Positions 35,222-45,719 of a stretch of 64,000 nt of DNA are shown piece by piece (position 1 is the stretch's first letter; the number at the start of each line of letters is the position of its first letter). Source of the DNA: Stenotrophomonas nematodicola. GTDB lineage: Bacteria; Pseudomonadota; Gammaproteobacteria; Xanthomonadales; Xanthomonadaceae. The stretch spans positions 496,001-560,000 of the forward strand of contig NZ_WIAY01000002.1 in assembly GCF_009467805.1 (NCBI RefSeq), written 5' to 3'. Under the pieces are notes generated by a model. The model saw only the letters and a program-made list of their open reading frames with translations, had not been told where the DNA came from and did no database searches. A program made the position numbers and the translations under genes.

Positions 35222-37293
35222 CGGCTGCGCTCCGGCGCGGTGGGCGGGGCGGCCGCAGGCGGAAGCGGTGCACCCGGCAGCGGCGTGGGCAGCGGCGCAG
35301 GCTCGGGCGCGGCAGGCACCCCCACCTGCACCGGCAGCAGCGCCAGCGCGGCCGCCGCCGCGTCGCCGGCCTGGCGCACGTTGACATCGCCGCCGTCAAC
35401 GGCGGTGATGCCGATCGCGGTGGTGCCGCGCTCGCTGTCCAGCGGCTCCAGGCCGTCGGGCATCTTGCCGAGCAGCCAGGCGTCAAACAGCTTGCGGGCG
35501 ATCGGCGCGGCCGCCGAGCCGCCGTAGCCGCCGCCTTCGACCGCGATCGCCAGCGCGATCACCGGGTTTTCCGCCGGCGCGAAGCCGACGAACAGAGAGC
35601 GGTGGCGCAGGTGCAGCGGCAGGCTCTTGGGATTGACGGCGGCGGTACCGCGGCGGCTGATCACCTGCGCGGTACCGGTCTTGCCGGCGATAGTGTACGG
35701 CGCGCCGGCCGCCGCGCGCGCACCGCTGCCGCCTGGGCGCATGGTGCCCATCATGCCTTCGCGCACTGCCTGCAGGTTGCTGGCGTTGGGGCTGATCGGC
35801 TTGGTCGGACCGGCTTCCACGGCGGTCCACTCGGCGTCGAATCCGGCGCGCTCCTGCATCACCAGGTGCGGCGTGCGCAGCTGGCCGTTGCCGATGCCCC
35901 CCACCCCATGCACCAGCTGCAGCGGGGTGACCTTCCAGTCGCCCTGTCCGATGCTGACGTTGACCGTGTCGCCCGGGTACCAGCGCTCCTTGCGCGCCTT
36001 GTACTTGTTCTGCGGCGAGGGCAGGATGCCGCCGATCTCGCCGGTCAGGTCGATACCGGTGGGCGCACCGAAGCCGTAGTAGCCCATGTACTGGTCGAAG
36101 CGCTCGATGCCCATGTCCAGCGCCAGCCTGTAGTAGTACGTGTTGACCGACTGGGTGATCGACTTGCGCAGGTCGGTCCAGCCATGCCCGCCACGGTTGG
36201 CGTCGCCCCAGCCGCGCGAGGTGCCGGGCAGGTAGAACATGCCGGTGGAGAGGATCTTGTCCTCGGGCTTGCGCACGCCGCTGTCCAGGCCGGCCAAACC
36301 GATCAGCGGCTTGATGGTCGAACCCGGCGCCACGCCACCCAGCACCAGACGGTTGAACTGCGGCCGCGAGGGGTTGTCGTTGAGCGCTTTGAAGTCGGCA
36401 TGGGAGATGCCGTTGACGAACAGGTTGGGGTCGTAGGACGGCAGGCTGACCATCGCCAGGACTTCACCGGTCCGCGGGTCCATTGCCACCGCTGCGCCTT
36501 CGAAGTCGCCGAAGGCGGCCACCATCGCGCGCTGCAGATCGGCGTCGATCGACAGTCGCAGGTCGCTGCCGGACTGGGCGGCGACCCGGCCGATGGTGCG
36601 GATCGCACGACCCTGCACGTTGGTTTCGACCTGCTCGTAGCCCACCTTGCCGCGCAGCTGCGCCTCGTAATAGCGCTCCAGCCCGGACTTGCCGATGTGG
36701 GTCAGCGCGGCGTTGCCCTCGCCCAGCATTTCCAGATCCTTGTCGTCCACGCGGCCGACGTAGCCGATGATGTGCGCGAACAGGTCACCGTAGGGATAGC
36801 GCCGGGTCAGGTACGGCTCCAGCTCCACCCCCGGGAACCGCCAGCGGTCCACCGCGAAGCGCGCCATCTCCTCGTCGGTGACACGCAGCTTCAGCGTCAC
36901 CGGCAGGAAGCTGCGGCGCGCCTTGCGCGACTTGTTGAAGGTTTCGATGTCTTCCGGGCTCAGGTCCAGGATCGTCGCCAGCCCGGCCAGGGTGGCGTCC
37001 ATGTCCTTGACCTTGTCCGGGGTGATGTCGAGCCGGAACGCAGGCACGTTCTCGGCCAGCAGCCGGCCGTTGCGGTCGTAGATCATTCCGCGCCCCGGCA
37101 CCACCGGTCGTGGCTTGATCCGGTTGGCTTCCGAGCGCGTGGCGTAGATGTCGTGGTCGAGCACCTGCAGCTTGAAGTACCAGGCCCCCAGCCCGATCAG
37201 GCACACCAGCACGCCGAGGAAGCCCAGCGCGGCGCGGCGCCGGAACTGCTCGGCCTCGGCATGGGGGTTCTTGGCCTGGCGACGCATGTGCAT
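35218..37293 (-). CDS. mrdA: Penicillin-binding protein 2 (elongasome transpeptidase)
   Basis: 691 residues: TM segment (about 22-42), pedestal domain, transpeptidase domain with the active Ser in PGSTIKP, SVN (TQSVNTYYY) and KTG (IAGKTGTAQ). A Pro/Ala-rich tail of about 45 residues ends the protein. It crosslinks peptidoglycan with RodA during side-wall growth. The mreD stop lies one base upstream of its start. Confidence 0.96.
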   Translation of the reverse strand: MHMRRQAKNPHAEAEQFRRRAALGFLGVLVCLIGLGAWYFKLQVLDHDIYATRSEANRIKPRPVVPGRGMIYDRNGRLLAENVPAFRLDITPDKVKDMDATLAGLATILDLSPEDIETFNKSRKARRSFLPVTLKLRVTDEEMARFAVDRWRFPGVELEPYLTRRYPYGDLFAHIIGYVGRVDDKDLEMLGEGNAALTHIGKSGLERYYEAQLRGKVGYEQVETNVQGRAIRTIGRVAAQSGSDLRLSIDADLQRAMVAAFGDFEGAAVAMDPRTGEVLAMVSLPSYDPNLFVNGISHADFKALNDNPSRPQFNRLVLGGVAPGSTIKPLIGLAGLDSGVRKPEDKILSTGMFYLPGTSRGWGDANRGGHGWTDLRKSITQSVNTYYYRLALDMGIERFDQYMGYYGFGAPTGIDLTGEIGGILPSPQNKYKARKERWYPGDTVNVSIGQGDWKVTPLQLVHGVGGIGNGQLRTPHLVMQERAGFDAEWTAVEAGPTKPISPNASNLQAVREGMMGTMRPGGSGARAAAGAPYTIAGKTGTAQVISRRGTAAVNPKSLPLHLRHRSLFVGFAPAENPVIALAIAVEGGGYGGSAAAPIARKLFDAWLLGKMPDGLEPLDSERGTTAIGITAVDGGDVNVRQAGDAAAAALALLPVQVGVPAAPEPAPLPTPLPGAPLPPAAAPPTAPERSR

Positions 37294-37294
37294 G

Positions 37295-37780
37295 TCAGCG
37301 CCCGCGACGTCCGAAACGCACGGCGTCCAGCAGCACGAACACCAGCGGCCACAGCCCCATGCCCAGCAGCGGTGCCCACCAGTACGACCACGGCAGGGTC
37401 GGCTCGCCCACCACGATGTGCACGACCGCGCTGACGATGCGGTCGTTGAACAGCAGCCCGCCGATGGCCAGCATCTGCTGGGACATCGGGAAGAAACGGA
37501 TCCGCGCGCGGAAGCGCTGCAGGATGAAGGTCAGCATGACCAGGCGCAGCGACTGCTCGCCCAGCACCCCGCCGTACAGCAGGTCGGCCACCACGCCGCT
37601 GGCGAACGCGATACCCAGGCCGACCCGGTCGGGCGCCTCGATCACCCAGTAGGCGAGCACCAGCGCCAGCCAGTAGGGCCGCAGCGGCTGCAGCAGCGCC
37701 GGCAGCGGCAGCAGGCCCAGCAGCAGGGCCAGCACCAGGCTGACCGGCAGCACCCAGGGTTTGTCGCGCAGGCGGCTCAT
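37295..37780 (-). CDS. mreD: Rod-shape-determining protein MreD
   Basis: 161 residues, about five membrane segments, as usual for MreD. It is identified by its place between mreC and mrdA, with LPLPALLQPLRPYWLALVLAY and GLGIAFASGVVADLLYGGVLG matching the family. The ATG overlaps the mreC stop. Confidence 0.93.
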   Translation of the reverse strand: MSRLRDKPWVLPVSLVLALLLGLLPLPALLQPLRPYWLALVLAYWVIEAPDRVGLGIAFASGVVADLLYGGVLGEQSLRLVMLTFILQRFRARIRFFPMSQQMLAIGGLLFNDRIVSAVVHIVVGEPTLPWSYWWAPLLGMGLWPLVFVLLDAVRFGRRGR

Positions 37781-38871
37781 CGCTGTTCCTCCGGCGGCGT
37801 TGCGTCCGTTTCGCGGGGCGCGACGGCCGGCGATGCCGGGGCCGGGGCCGGGGCTGGGACAGAGGGCTGCGGTTGCCGGCCAGCGGCCGGCACGGCCGGG
37901 GTGGCGGCCGGCGGGGCCGAGGCCGGGACGGTGGCCGGTGCGGCCGCCGGGCCGCCGGCGGCTTCGGAGAGCGGCAGGTTCGGCGGAACGTGGATGGCAG
38001 CACCGGGCCTGAGCAGCAGCACGTCGCGGCCACGGTCGAGCTGGGCGGCCGGTTTGAGTTCGCCGACCAGGAAGGCATGGGTGTCGTCCGGGCGCAGCGC
38101 GGTAATGCTGCCCACCGGGAAACCGGCCGGGAACCGACCGCCGAGGCCCGAGGTGACGATCTCGTCGCCTACTTCGACACCGGCGCTGAGCGGGATGTCG
38201 CGCAGTTCCAGCGTATCGCCACGCCCGTAGACGATCAGGCGCACGCCATTGCGCGCGACGGTGACCGGCACGGCGTGGTCAGGATCGGTCAGCAGCAGCA
38301 CCGTGGCGCTGTTGCCGGTGGTGGCGATCACCTGTCCCATCAGGCCCCCCGCGTCGATCACCGCCTGGCCCACGTGCACCCCGTCGCGGGTGCCTGCGGC
38401 CAGCACCAGGCGCTGGCGCACCGGATCCAGGTCGATGTCCAGAATCGGCGCCAGCTGCACGTCCAGGCCGCTTCGCTCGGCCACGTTCAGCAGCTCGCGC
38501 AGCTGGGCGTTGTCCAGCGCGGCGGTCTGCAGGCGGGTCAGGCGCGCATTGGCGATCAGCAGCTGGTTGCGCAGTTCGCGGTTCTCGGCCACCAGTTGGC
38601 CGTGGCTGGCCGCGTTGTCCTTGACCTGGGTGCCAAGCCTGCCCGGCAATCCGGCCAGGGCCCACACCGGCTGCACCAGCACATTGGCCTGCGCGCGCAG
38701 GCGCGCCAGCCAGCCGGCCTGGTCGTCGAGCACGATCAGGACAATGGCCAGGGCCAGGTAGGCAAGCAGCCGCAGGGGGCTGCTGGCATCACCCTGGCGG
38801 GAGGCTACGGGAGGACCGGCATAGGGCGGCACGACAGGCTTCGACTGGAAAAGGTGTTGGGGATGCGACAA
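37777..38871 (-). CDS. mreC: Cell shape-determining protein MreC
   Basis: 364 residues: TM (about 35-52), coiled coil (about 80-120; ENRELRNQLLIANARLTRL) and the paired beta-barrel domain with GLMGQVIATTGNSATVLLLTD (read in two parts). After about residue 290 there is a Pro/Ala-rich tail encoded over a REP-like palindrome at 37874-37892, which is unusual for a conserved cell-shape gene. It scaffolds the elongasome in the periplasm. Confidence 0.95.
   Translation of the reverse strand: MSHPQHLFQSKPVVPPYAGPPVASRQGDASSPLRLLAYLALAIVLIVLDDQAGWLARLRAQANVLVQPVWALAGLPGRLGTQVKDNAASHGQLVAENRELRNQLLIANARLTRLQTAALDNAQLRELLNVAERSGLDVQLAPILDIDLDPVRQRLVLAAGTRDGVHVGQAVIDAGGLMGQVIATTGNSATVLLLTDPDHAVPVTVARNGVRLIVYGRGDTLELRDIPLSAGVEVGDEIVTSGLGGRFPAGFPVGSITALRPDDTHAFLVGELKPAAQLDRGRDVLLLRPGAAIHVPPNLPLSEAAGGPAAAPATVPASAPPAATPAVPAAGRQPQPSVPAPAPAPASPAVAPRETDATPPEEQR
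37874..37892. repeat. REP-like palindrome inside the mreC coding sequence
   Basis: TGCCGGCC, AGC, GGCCGGCA forms a perfect 8-bp stem identical in core to the intergenic SMAG repeats. Here it is translated as part of the Pro/Ala tail of MreC (PAAGRQP). Confidence 0.6.
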
Positions 38872-38958
38872 CGCCCCAGCGCTGCGATGCCCGGCGTGGC
38901 GCGCACGCCACCGGCATCACGCCGCAGGGGCGCGTCCTTGGAACAGGGCCGGTACGGC

Positions 38959-40143
<1,185 letters not shown>

Positions 40144-40280
40144 TCAGCCCAATCCGGACAGCCCGGGTTCTGGCCCTGTGGCGTCTCACCCGTTAACCTT
40201 TGCGCCGCAGGGCGCCCGAGGGCGCCGTTTCGTTGCCCGCCCGACGGGCCTCAACACCCTTTCCGCATAGGCCTTAATCG

Positions 40281-41219
40281 ATGTCCGCTTTGATCTGTGG
40301 TTCTCTTGCCTTCGACACCATCATGGTGTTCCCGGACCAGTTCAAGAATCACATCCTGCCGGACAAGGTCCACATCCTGAACGTGTCGTTCCTGGTCCCG
40401 CGCATGCGCCGCGAGTTCGGCGGCTGCGCCGGCAACATCGCCTACAACCTGCACCTGCTGGGCGGCGAGCCGATCCCGATGGGCACCGTGGGCTCGGACT
40501 TCGGCCCCTACCGCGAATATTTCCAGGGCCTGGGCATCGACCTGAGCCGGGTCAAGGTGATCGACGAGCTGTTCACCCCGCAGGCGTTCATCACCACCGA
40601 CCACGACAACAACCAGATCACCGCCTTCCACCCGGGCGCGATGATGCGGTCCTACGAGAACCACGTGAAGGACGTGCCGGGCGTGACCCTGGGCCTGGTC
40701 GGCCCGGACGGCCGCGAAGGCATGATCCAGAATTCGCAGGAATTCTTCGACGGTGGCGTTCCGTTCATCTTCGACCCGGGCCAGGCCATGCCGCTGTTCA
40801 ACGGCCCTGAACTGCGCACGTTCATCGAGCAGGCCGACTACGTGGTGGTCAACGACTACGAGTCCAACCTGCTGCAGGAGCGCACCGGCTGGGATGAAAA
40901 GCAGATCGTGAGCCGGGTCAAGGCCTACATCACCACCCGCGGCCCGAAGGGTGCGGTCATCCACACCCCGGAGAAGACCTACGACATCCCGCCGGCGCAC
41001 GAGCGCCGCGTGGTCGACCCGACCGGTTGTGGCGACGCCTTCCGCGCCGGCCTGATCTACGGCATCGAGAAGGGCTACGACTGGCTGACCATCGGCCGCA
41101 TGGGCAACCTGATGGGCGCGCTGAAGGTCGAACACCCGGGCACGCAGAACCAGCGTTTCACCTTCGATGAGTTCAACGAGCAGTTCAAGCAGCAGTTCGG
41201 CTACGCGCTGAACGCGTAA
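40281..41219 (+). CDS. PfkB-family carbohydrate/adenosine kinase
   Basis: 312 residues of the ribokinase fold. The N-terminal GGCAGNIAYNLHLLGGEPIP and C-terminal VVDPTGCGDAFRAGLIYGI (anion hole and catalytic Asp) are clear. The start region CGSLAFDTIMVFPDQFKNHI is typical of the adenosine-kinase-like subgroup conserved in xanthomonads. It phosphorylates a nucleoside or sugar; adenosine is the best guess. It is divergent from mreB. Confidence 0.85.
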   Translation: MSALICGSLAFDTIMVFPDQFKNHILPDKVHILNVSFLVPRMRREFGGCAGNIAYNLHLLGGEPIPMGTVGSDFGPYREYFQGLGIDLSRVKVIDELFTPQAFITTDHDNNQITAFHPGAMMRSYENHVKDVPGVTLGLVGPDGREGMIQNSQEFFDGGVPFIFDPGQAMPLFNGPELRTFIEQADYVVVNDYESNLLQERTGWDEKQIVSRVKAYITTRGPKGAVIHTPEKTYDIPPAHERRVVDPTGCGDAFRAGLIYGIEKGYDWLTIGRMGNLMGALKVEHPGTQNQRFTFDEFNEQFKQQFGYALNA

Positions 41220-41291
41220 CGGCAGACGCCGCATCCGCCCGATGGCCGTGCGCTGCGCGGCACCGGGTGGAGCGGCCATCGCACCGACGGC

Positions 41292-41314
41292 AGCCGGGTA
41301 AACCCCGGCTCTAC
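41292..41314 (-). repeat. SMAG/REP palindrome whose GTAG head supplies the HAD-gene stop
   Basis: AGCCGGG, loop, CCCGGCT, then CTAC. On the minus strand the GTAG head contains the TAG stop (41311-41313) of the HAD phosphatase gene. Confidence 0.7.
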
Positions 41315-41949
41315 GGGCGTTGCCAGGTTTCCAGTACCTGGCGGCAATCGGCCAGGTGCCAGCAGGCCATGCCTGGCCACGGGTTGTCGGGGGCATTGAC
41401 CAGCAGGGTGCGGGTGCCCGCCGCGCGACCGCATTCGAGGTCGAAGCGGTAGTCACCCACCATCACCACCTGCGCGGGGTCCACCTGCCACCGCCGCACG
41501 AAGTGCAGCAGTCCGGCCGGCGACGGCTTCGGCTCGGCCTCGTCGCGGCCGATGATGTCGTCCACACCGAACGCGTCGCCCAGCCCGATCGCCTGCAGCG
41601 TCACCTCGGCCAGCGCGCGCGCATTGCGGGTCAGGATGCCGAGCCGGCAGCCCTGTGACTGCAGCGCACGCACCAGTGCCACCGCGCCCGGGGCGGGCTG
41701 CGCGACCTCGGCCAGCGCCCGCTCGTGCTCCAGCAGCCAGGCATGCCGGGCGGTGGCCTGCTCGGCCGGCAGCCCGGCCAGGTGGACCAGGATGTCCTCC
41801 TCGATCGGAATGCCCAGCGCGCGCTTGATCCGGTCGAAGTCGTGCATCGCCACGGTCAGAGTGCCGTCCATATCGAACACCCAATGGCGGATCGCCGACA
41901 GGGGCGCCGCTACCGGCCGCGTGGCATCGCCCACGGTCACTCCCACCAT
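41311..41949 (-). CDS. HAD-superfamily phosphatase
   Basis: 212 residues, HAD subfamily IA: VFDMDGTLT (nucleophile Asp), a helical cap, GILTRNARAL (motif II Thr), KPSPAG (motif III Lys) and MVGDYRFDLECG (motif IV). Similar to phosphoglycolate-phosphatase-like proteins, but the substrate is unknown. The ATG at 41949 overlaps the lipoprotein gene end by 13 nt; a GTG slightly downstream is possible. Confidence 0.88.
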   Translation of the reverse strand: MVGVTVGDATRPVAAPLSAIRHWVFDMDGTLTVAMHDFDRIKRALGIPIEEDILVHLAGLPAEQATARHAWLLEHERALAEVAQPAPGAVALVRALQSQGCRLGILTRNARALAEVTLQAIGLGDAFGVDDIIGRDEAEPKPSPAGLLHFVRRWQVDPAQVVMVGDYRFDLECGRAAGTRTLLVNAPDNPWPGMACWHLADCRQVLETWQRP

Positions 41950-42665
41950 TTGGGCATGCGGGCGGTATCCAGCCCGCCGGTTTCGAACACCGCCGTGCGG
42001 GTGCCGCCGGCCTTGACCGGGAACTCGATGCTGATCACCTTGGCCTTGCGCGCCAGCTTCCACAGCGCCTTCTGATCGGTGATGAACATCGCAATGGCCT
42101 CGTCGGTCCGCGGGCGCCAGGCCGCCATCGCGATCGGCTTGCCGCCGTCCACGCTGACCTGCACCTTGCATTGCGGGCAGCGGAAGTCGCCGGCCTGCAG
42201 CACCAGGTAGGCATGCCGTTCCCACTTGGGGTGGTCGCGGAACACCAGCTGCACCGTCTTGGCGCCGCTGCCGTCCACGTCCACGCGCTCCTTGCTGTAG
42301 ATCTGCGCCGAGAACTGCGTGCCCTTGCCCACCGGAATCTGGTTGTACTGCCACAGGGCCTGCATGCGGCGCAGCTCGCGCGCGGCCTCGGCCTTGGCCT
42401 TCACCTCGGCATAGCCCGGTTCGATCCGTGCCGCCACGTCGGTGTCCTTGTACTGGTCCAGCAGCGATCCGCCGTGGATGCGTGCCCGCTCCCAGTCCTG
42501 CGCGGCCACCGCCATGTCGTACTGCTTGGCCACGCCTTCGGCCTTCGCTTCCTGCTGCGCCTTGGCAGCGGCAGCGGCGGCGGCCTGTGCCTTGCGCTCT
42601 TCTTCGGGATTGCTGCAGGCAGCCAGGGCCAGCGTGCAGGTCGCGATGAGGATCAGTCGTTTCAT
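41937..42665 (-). CDS. Lipoprotein of unknown function
   Basis: 242 residues. Lipobox LAAC; an Ala/Lys/Glu coiled segment (about 22-100); then a domain with one CPQC (FRCPQCKVQVSVDGG) that might bind metal or form a disulfide. I do not recognise the family. It precedes the HAD phosphatase with a short overlap. Confidence 0.75.
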   Translation of the reverse strand: MKRLILIATCTLALAACSNPEEERKAQAAAAAAAKAQQEAKAEGVAKQYDMAVAAQDWERARIHGGSLLDQYKDTDVAARIEPGYAEVKAKAEAARELRRMQALWQYNQIPVGKGTQFSAQIYSKERVDVDGSGAKTVQLVFRDHPKWERHAYLVLQAGDFRCPQCKVQVSVDGGKPIAMAAWRPRTDEAIAMFITDQKALWKLARKAKVISIEFPVKAGGTRTAVFETGGLDTARMPKWWE

Positions 42666-42732
42666 TGCAGACGTCCGGTTCGGGAGTTTTCCCCGAGTTT
42701 ACCGAGGTTGCGCCCACCGCTGCCGAACAAAC

Positions 42733-42759
42733 GAAAACGACGGGTTTCCCCGTCGTTTT
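42733..42759 (-). terminator. Terminator after the M1 peptidase gene
   Basis: AAACGACGGG, 4-nt loop, CCCGTCGTTT, with T/A tracts on both sides, so it can work in both directions. It lies between the peptidase stop and the lipoprotein start. Confidence 0.8.
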
Positions 42760-42814
42760 CAGGCATTGCATCGCGTGACGCCGATGGGCCGACCTCGCCG
42801 GCCGGCCATCGGGA

Positions 42815-44740
42815 TTACTTGCCTGCCTTGTCCAGCATGTCCTGCACCGAGGCGGTGGTGATCGGGTGGTAGCCCGGCTTGGCCTTCTCGAAGGCGGCCT
42901 TGGCCAGCACCAGGCCTTCGGGGGTCTTCACCAGTTCGGCGTAGATCGGCAGGATCAGCTTGCGACGGCCGACGCGCTCGATGAACGCTGCGGCGGCCTC
43001 ATTGGCCTCGGCATACCCGCTGCGGATCGCCAGCGGGTACCAGCGCATGGCGATTTCGCCATTGGCCGTGCCGGTGAAGTGGTAGGCCTTGTCCAGCGCG
43101 GCCAGCTTTTCCACCGGCAGGGTCTTGCCCAGGCCGTCGATGAAGTGGACCCATTCCTGGGTACCCCACTCGCCGGTGATCTGCTGGGTCGGCAGCGTGC
43201 CACTGCCATCCCAGGCAATGCGCGCGGTGTCGACGATGGAGAAGTTGCGCGAGCGGGCCTTGGTCGCGAACGACGGGATGCCCGGCTCGTCCAGCCACGC
43301 CTTCAGTTCGGCGTCGGTGACGGCGCCCGGCTTCTTCGGCAGCAGGTTCTTCTTCAGGTACGCAACGAACTGGTCCGTGTTCGCACTCTGGAAGGCATGG
43401 TCATCGAACCAGCCACGCAGGAACGGATCGAAGGTTTCGCGGCCGAAGCGCTGCTCCAGGAACTGCAGGAACCACGAGCCCTTGACGTAGGCCACGTTGC
43501 TCAGCGCTTCGTCCGGATCGCGTTCGGTCAGCGGCGGCAGCGCCAGCGCCTGGTCGGCCGGACTCATGTCCTTGACCTCGGCGAGCAGGTCGTTCTGGTC
43601 GATCTCACGCTCCATTTCGGCCATTTCCTGGCCATACAGCGCTTCGGTGATGCGGCCCTGCACGTAGGTGGTGAAACCTTCATTGAGCCAGATGTCCTTC
43701 CAGCTCGCATTGGTCACCAGGTTGCCGGACCAGCTGTGCGCCAGCTCATGGGCCACCAGCGACACCAGCGACTTGTCGCCCACGATCACCGTCGGGGTGG
43801 CGAAGGTCAGACGCGGGTTCTCCATGCCGCCGAACGGGAACGACGGCGGCAGCACGAGCATGTCGTAGCGGCCCCAACGGTACTCGCCGTACAGCTTCTC
43901 GGCGGCACCGATCATCTTCTCGGTGTCCTCGAACTCCTTGACCGCCTTGCCGACCATCGTCGGTTCGGCCCAGACGCCGGAGCGGCCGGAAATCGGCTCG
44001 AACACCAGGTCACCGGCGGCGATGGCCAGCAGGTAGGACGGGATCGGCTGCGGCATCTTGAAGGTGTAGTCACCGTCACGCGCGGCCTTGGGATCGTTGT
44101 CGGCGCTCATCAGCACCATCACGTCCGGGCGCGACACCACGTGCGCGGTGTAGGTGAAACGCACGCTCGGGGTGTCCTGCAGCGGCACCCACGAACGCGC
44201 GTGGATGGCCTGCGACTGGCTGAACATGAAGGGCAGCTGCTTGCCCTCGGTCATCGACGGCTCCAACCACTGCAGGCCCGAGGCGGTCGGCGCGGTGTGG
44301 TAGGTGATCTGCACCTTGGCCGGCTGCTCCGGCGCCTCGATGCTCAGCTTGCTGCCGAACACCTTGTCTGCCGGCGCCAGCACGAAGGCCAGCGGCGACG
44401 CCTTGCCGTCGGCACCCAGCGCCTCGACCTTTTCCACGGTCAGCTCGCGGGTATCCAGCACCAGCTGCTTGGCCGCCTTGTCTTTCCACTCCAGGGTGTA
44501 GGTGGCGGTGCCGCCAATCTGCCTGCTGTCGAAATCCAGCGTCAGATCCAGCGCCAGGTCCTTGATGACGACCTTGTCCGGCTCGGCGTAGGAGCTTTCG
44601 TCGTGGCTGCGGTTGTCGGCTTTCACGGCGGTGGCGCTCGGCGTCTGGGCGGCGGGGTCGGCGGTGGGCGCGGCAGGCTCTTTGGAACAGCCGGCGGCGA
44701 GCGCGACGGCCAGGGGAATCAGCAGGAACGGAGATCGCAT
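42815..44740 (-). CDS. M1-family metallopeptidase lipoprotein (leukotriene-A4-hydrolase-like)
   Basis: 641 residues. Lipobox AAGC. The exopeptidase motif GGMEN and the zinc site HELAHSW with the distal Glu in NEGFTTYV are complete. A C-terminal helical domain ends the protein, as in LTA4 hydrolase/aminopeptidase B types. The start at 44740 places the signal peptide first. It probably trims peptides in the periplasm or at the outer membrane. Confidence 0.93.
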   Translation of the reverse strand: MRSPFLLIPLAVALAAGCSKEPAAPTADPAAQTPSATAVKADNRSHDESSYAEPDKVVIKDLALDLTLDFDSRQIGGTATYTLEWKDKAAKQLVLDTRELTVEKVEALGADGKASPLAFVLAPADKVFGSKLSIEAPEQPAKVQITYHTAPTASGLQWLEPSMTEGKQLPFMFSQSQAIHARSWVPLQDTPSVRFTYTAHVVSRPDVMVLMSADNDPKAARDGDYTFKMPQPIPSYLLAIAAGDLVFEPISGRSGVWAEPTMVGKAVKEFEDTEKMIGAAEKLYGEYRWGRYDMLVLPPSFPFGGMENPRLTFATPTVIVGDKSLVSLVAHELAHSWSGNLVTNASWKDIWLNEGFTTYVQGRITEALYGQEMAEMEREIDQNDLLAEVKDMSPADQALALPPLTERDPDEALSNVAYVKGSWFLQFLEQRFGRETFDPFLRGWFDDHAFQSANTDQFVAYLKKNLLPKKPGAVTDAELKAWLDEPGIPSFATKARSRNFSIVDTARIAWDGSGTLPTQQITGEWGTQEWVHFIDGLGKTLPVEKLAALDKAYHFTGTANGEIAMRWYPLAIRSGYAEANEAAAAFIERVGRRKLILPIYAELVKTPEGLVLAKAAFEKAKPGYHPITTASVQDMLDKAGK

Positions 44741-44791
44741 GTACGGGACCGATCGGGGTGAAACCACCAGTTTACCCCCCACCTCCCCTAT

Positions 44792-45651
44792 TCAGTCGCC
44801 CTCGCAGAGCAGCCGTGCTCCGCCTGCGTACTTGGCCCGGTACATTGCTGCATCGGCGCGCCGGTACAGCTCGCGCAGATCCTCGCCCGGCCGGTAGGCC
44901 GCTCCGCCCGCGCTGGCCCGCAGCGGCATCGCCGCGCCCTCGGCCGCCAGCCCGGCCAGCCACTGCCGCAGCCGTCCGCATGCCGCCTCGTGCTGGCCCT
45001 GCACCGCCAGCAGGAACTCGTCGCCGCCCCAGCGGCCGATACCTCGCCGGGCTGCAACCAGGCCCGCGCCGAGTCCACCAGCCGCACCAGCACCTGGTCG
45101 CCGGCCAGGTGGCCGTGCGCATCGTTGATCGGCTTGAGGTTGTCCAGATCGACCACGAACAGCGTCAACGGCTGCCTCCGCGACTGCGCCAACCGCGCCG
45201 CATCGGCCAGCGCCTGCTCGCAGCCGCGGCGGTTGAAGGCAAGGGTCAGCGGGTCCAGCAGCACGTTGCGGCGAAGATCGCGCAGGCCGGCATCGACGCC
45301 GTGCAGGTTGCGGTTGATGCTGCGCAGGAGGCGACCGATCTCATCGTGGCCCAGGTCGGGCAGGTGCGGCAGGCGCTGCTCGTCGTAGTAGGCCTCCAGC
45401 GCGTCCGCTGCCTGGCGCAGCGGCGCCATCAGCCGGTACAGCGCCAGCATCGCCATCGCCGTACCGACCACGGTGGCGCCCAGCACCACCCCCACCACCG
45501 GCCACAGGGTGGCGTGCGCGTCGTGGCCGCTGACGGCCATCCACAGCAGCAGCACCAGCAATGGCACGTGTACGCCAACGAACACCACCGCCATCAGCTT
45601 GGCGCTGAACGAACGGCGGAACACGCGGGTCAGCCCGCGGTAAAGACGCAT
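44792..45651 (-). pseudogene. Membrane diguanylate cyclase (GGDEF) with a frameshift
   Basis: Two hydrophobic segments (about 18-42 and 50-72), a HAMP-like linker and a GGDEF domain starting at DPLTLAFNRRG. Frame 0 reads through DNLKPINDAHGHLAGDQVL to WLQPGEV and then turns into nonsense. Around 45043-45045 a one-base change moves the true frame, which continues GIGRWGGDEFLLAVQ and ends RADAAMYRAKYAGGARLL at 44792. Restoring one base in GAGG (giving PGDGIGRWGGDEF) rebuilds an intact domain with the active-site GGDEF but no RxxD inhibitory site. It could be a real mutation or an assembly error. Confidence 0.85.
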
Positions 45652-45719
45652 GGCAGGCCCTCTCCGACAGCCTGCCCGCAGTGTCGCCGAGCTCCCTCAG
45701 CGGGAACCGGAACTGGGTC

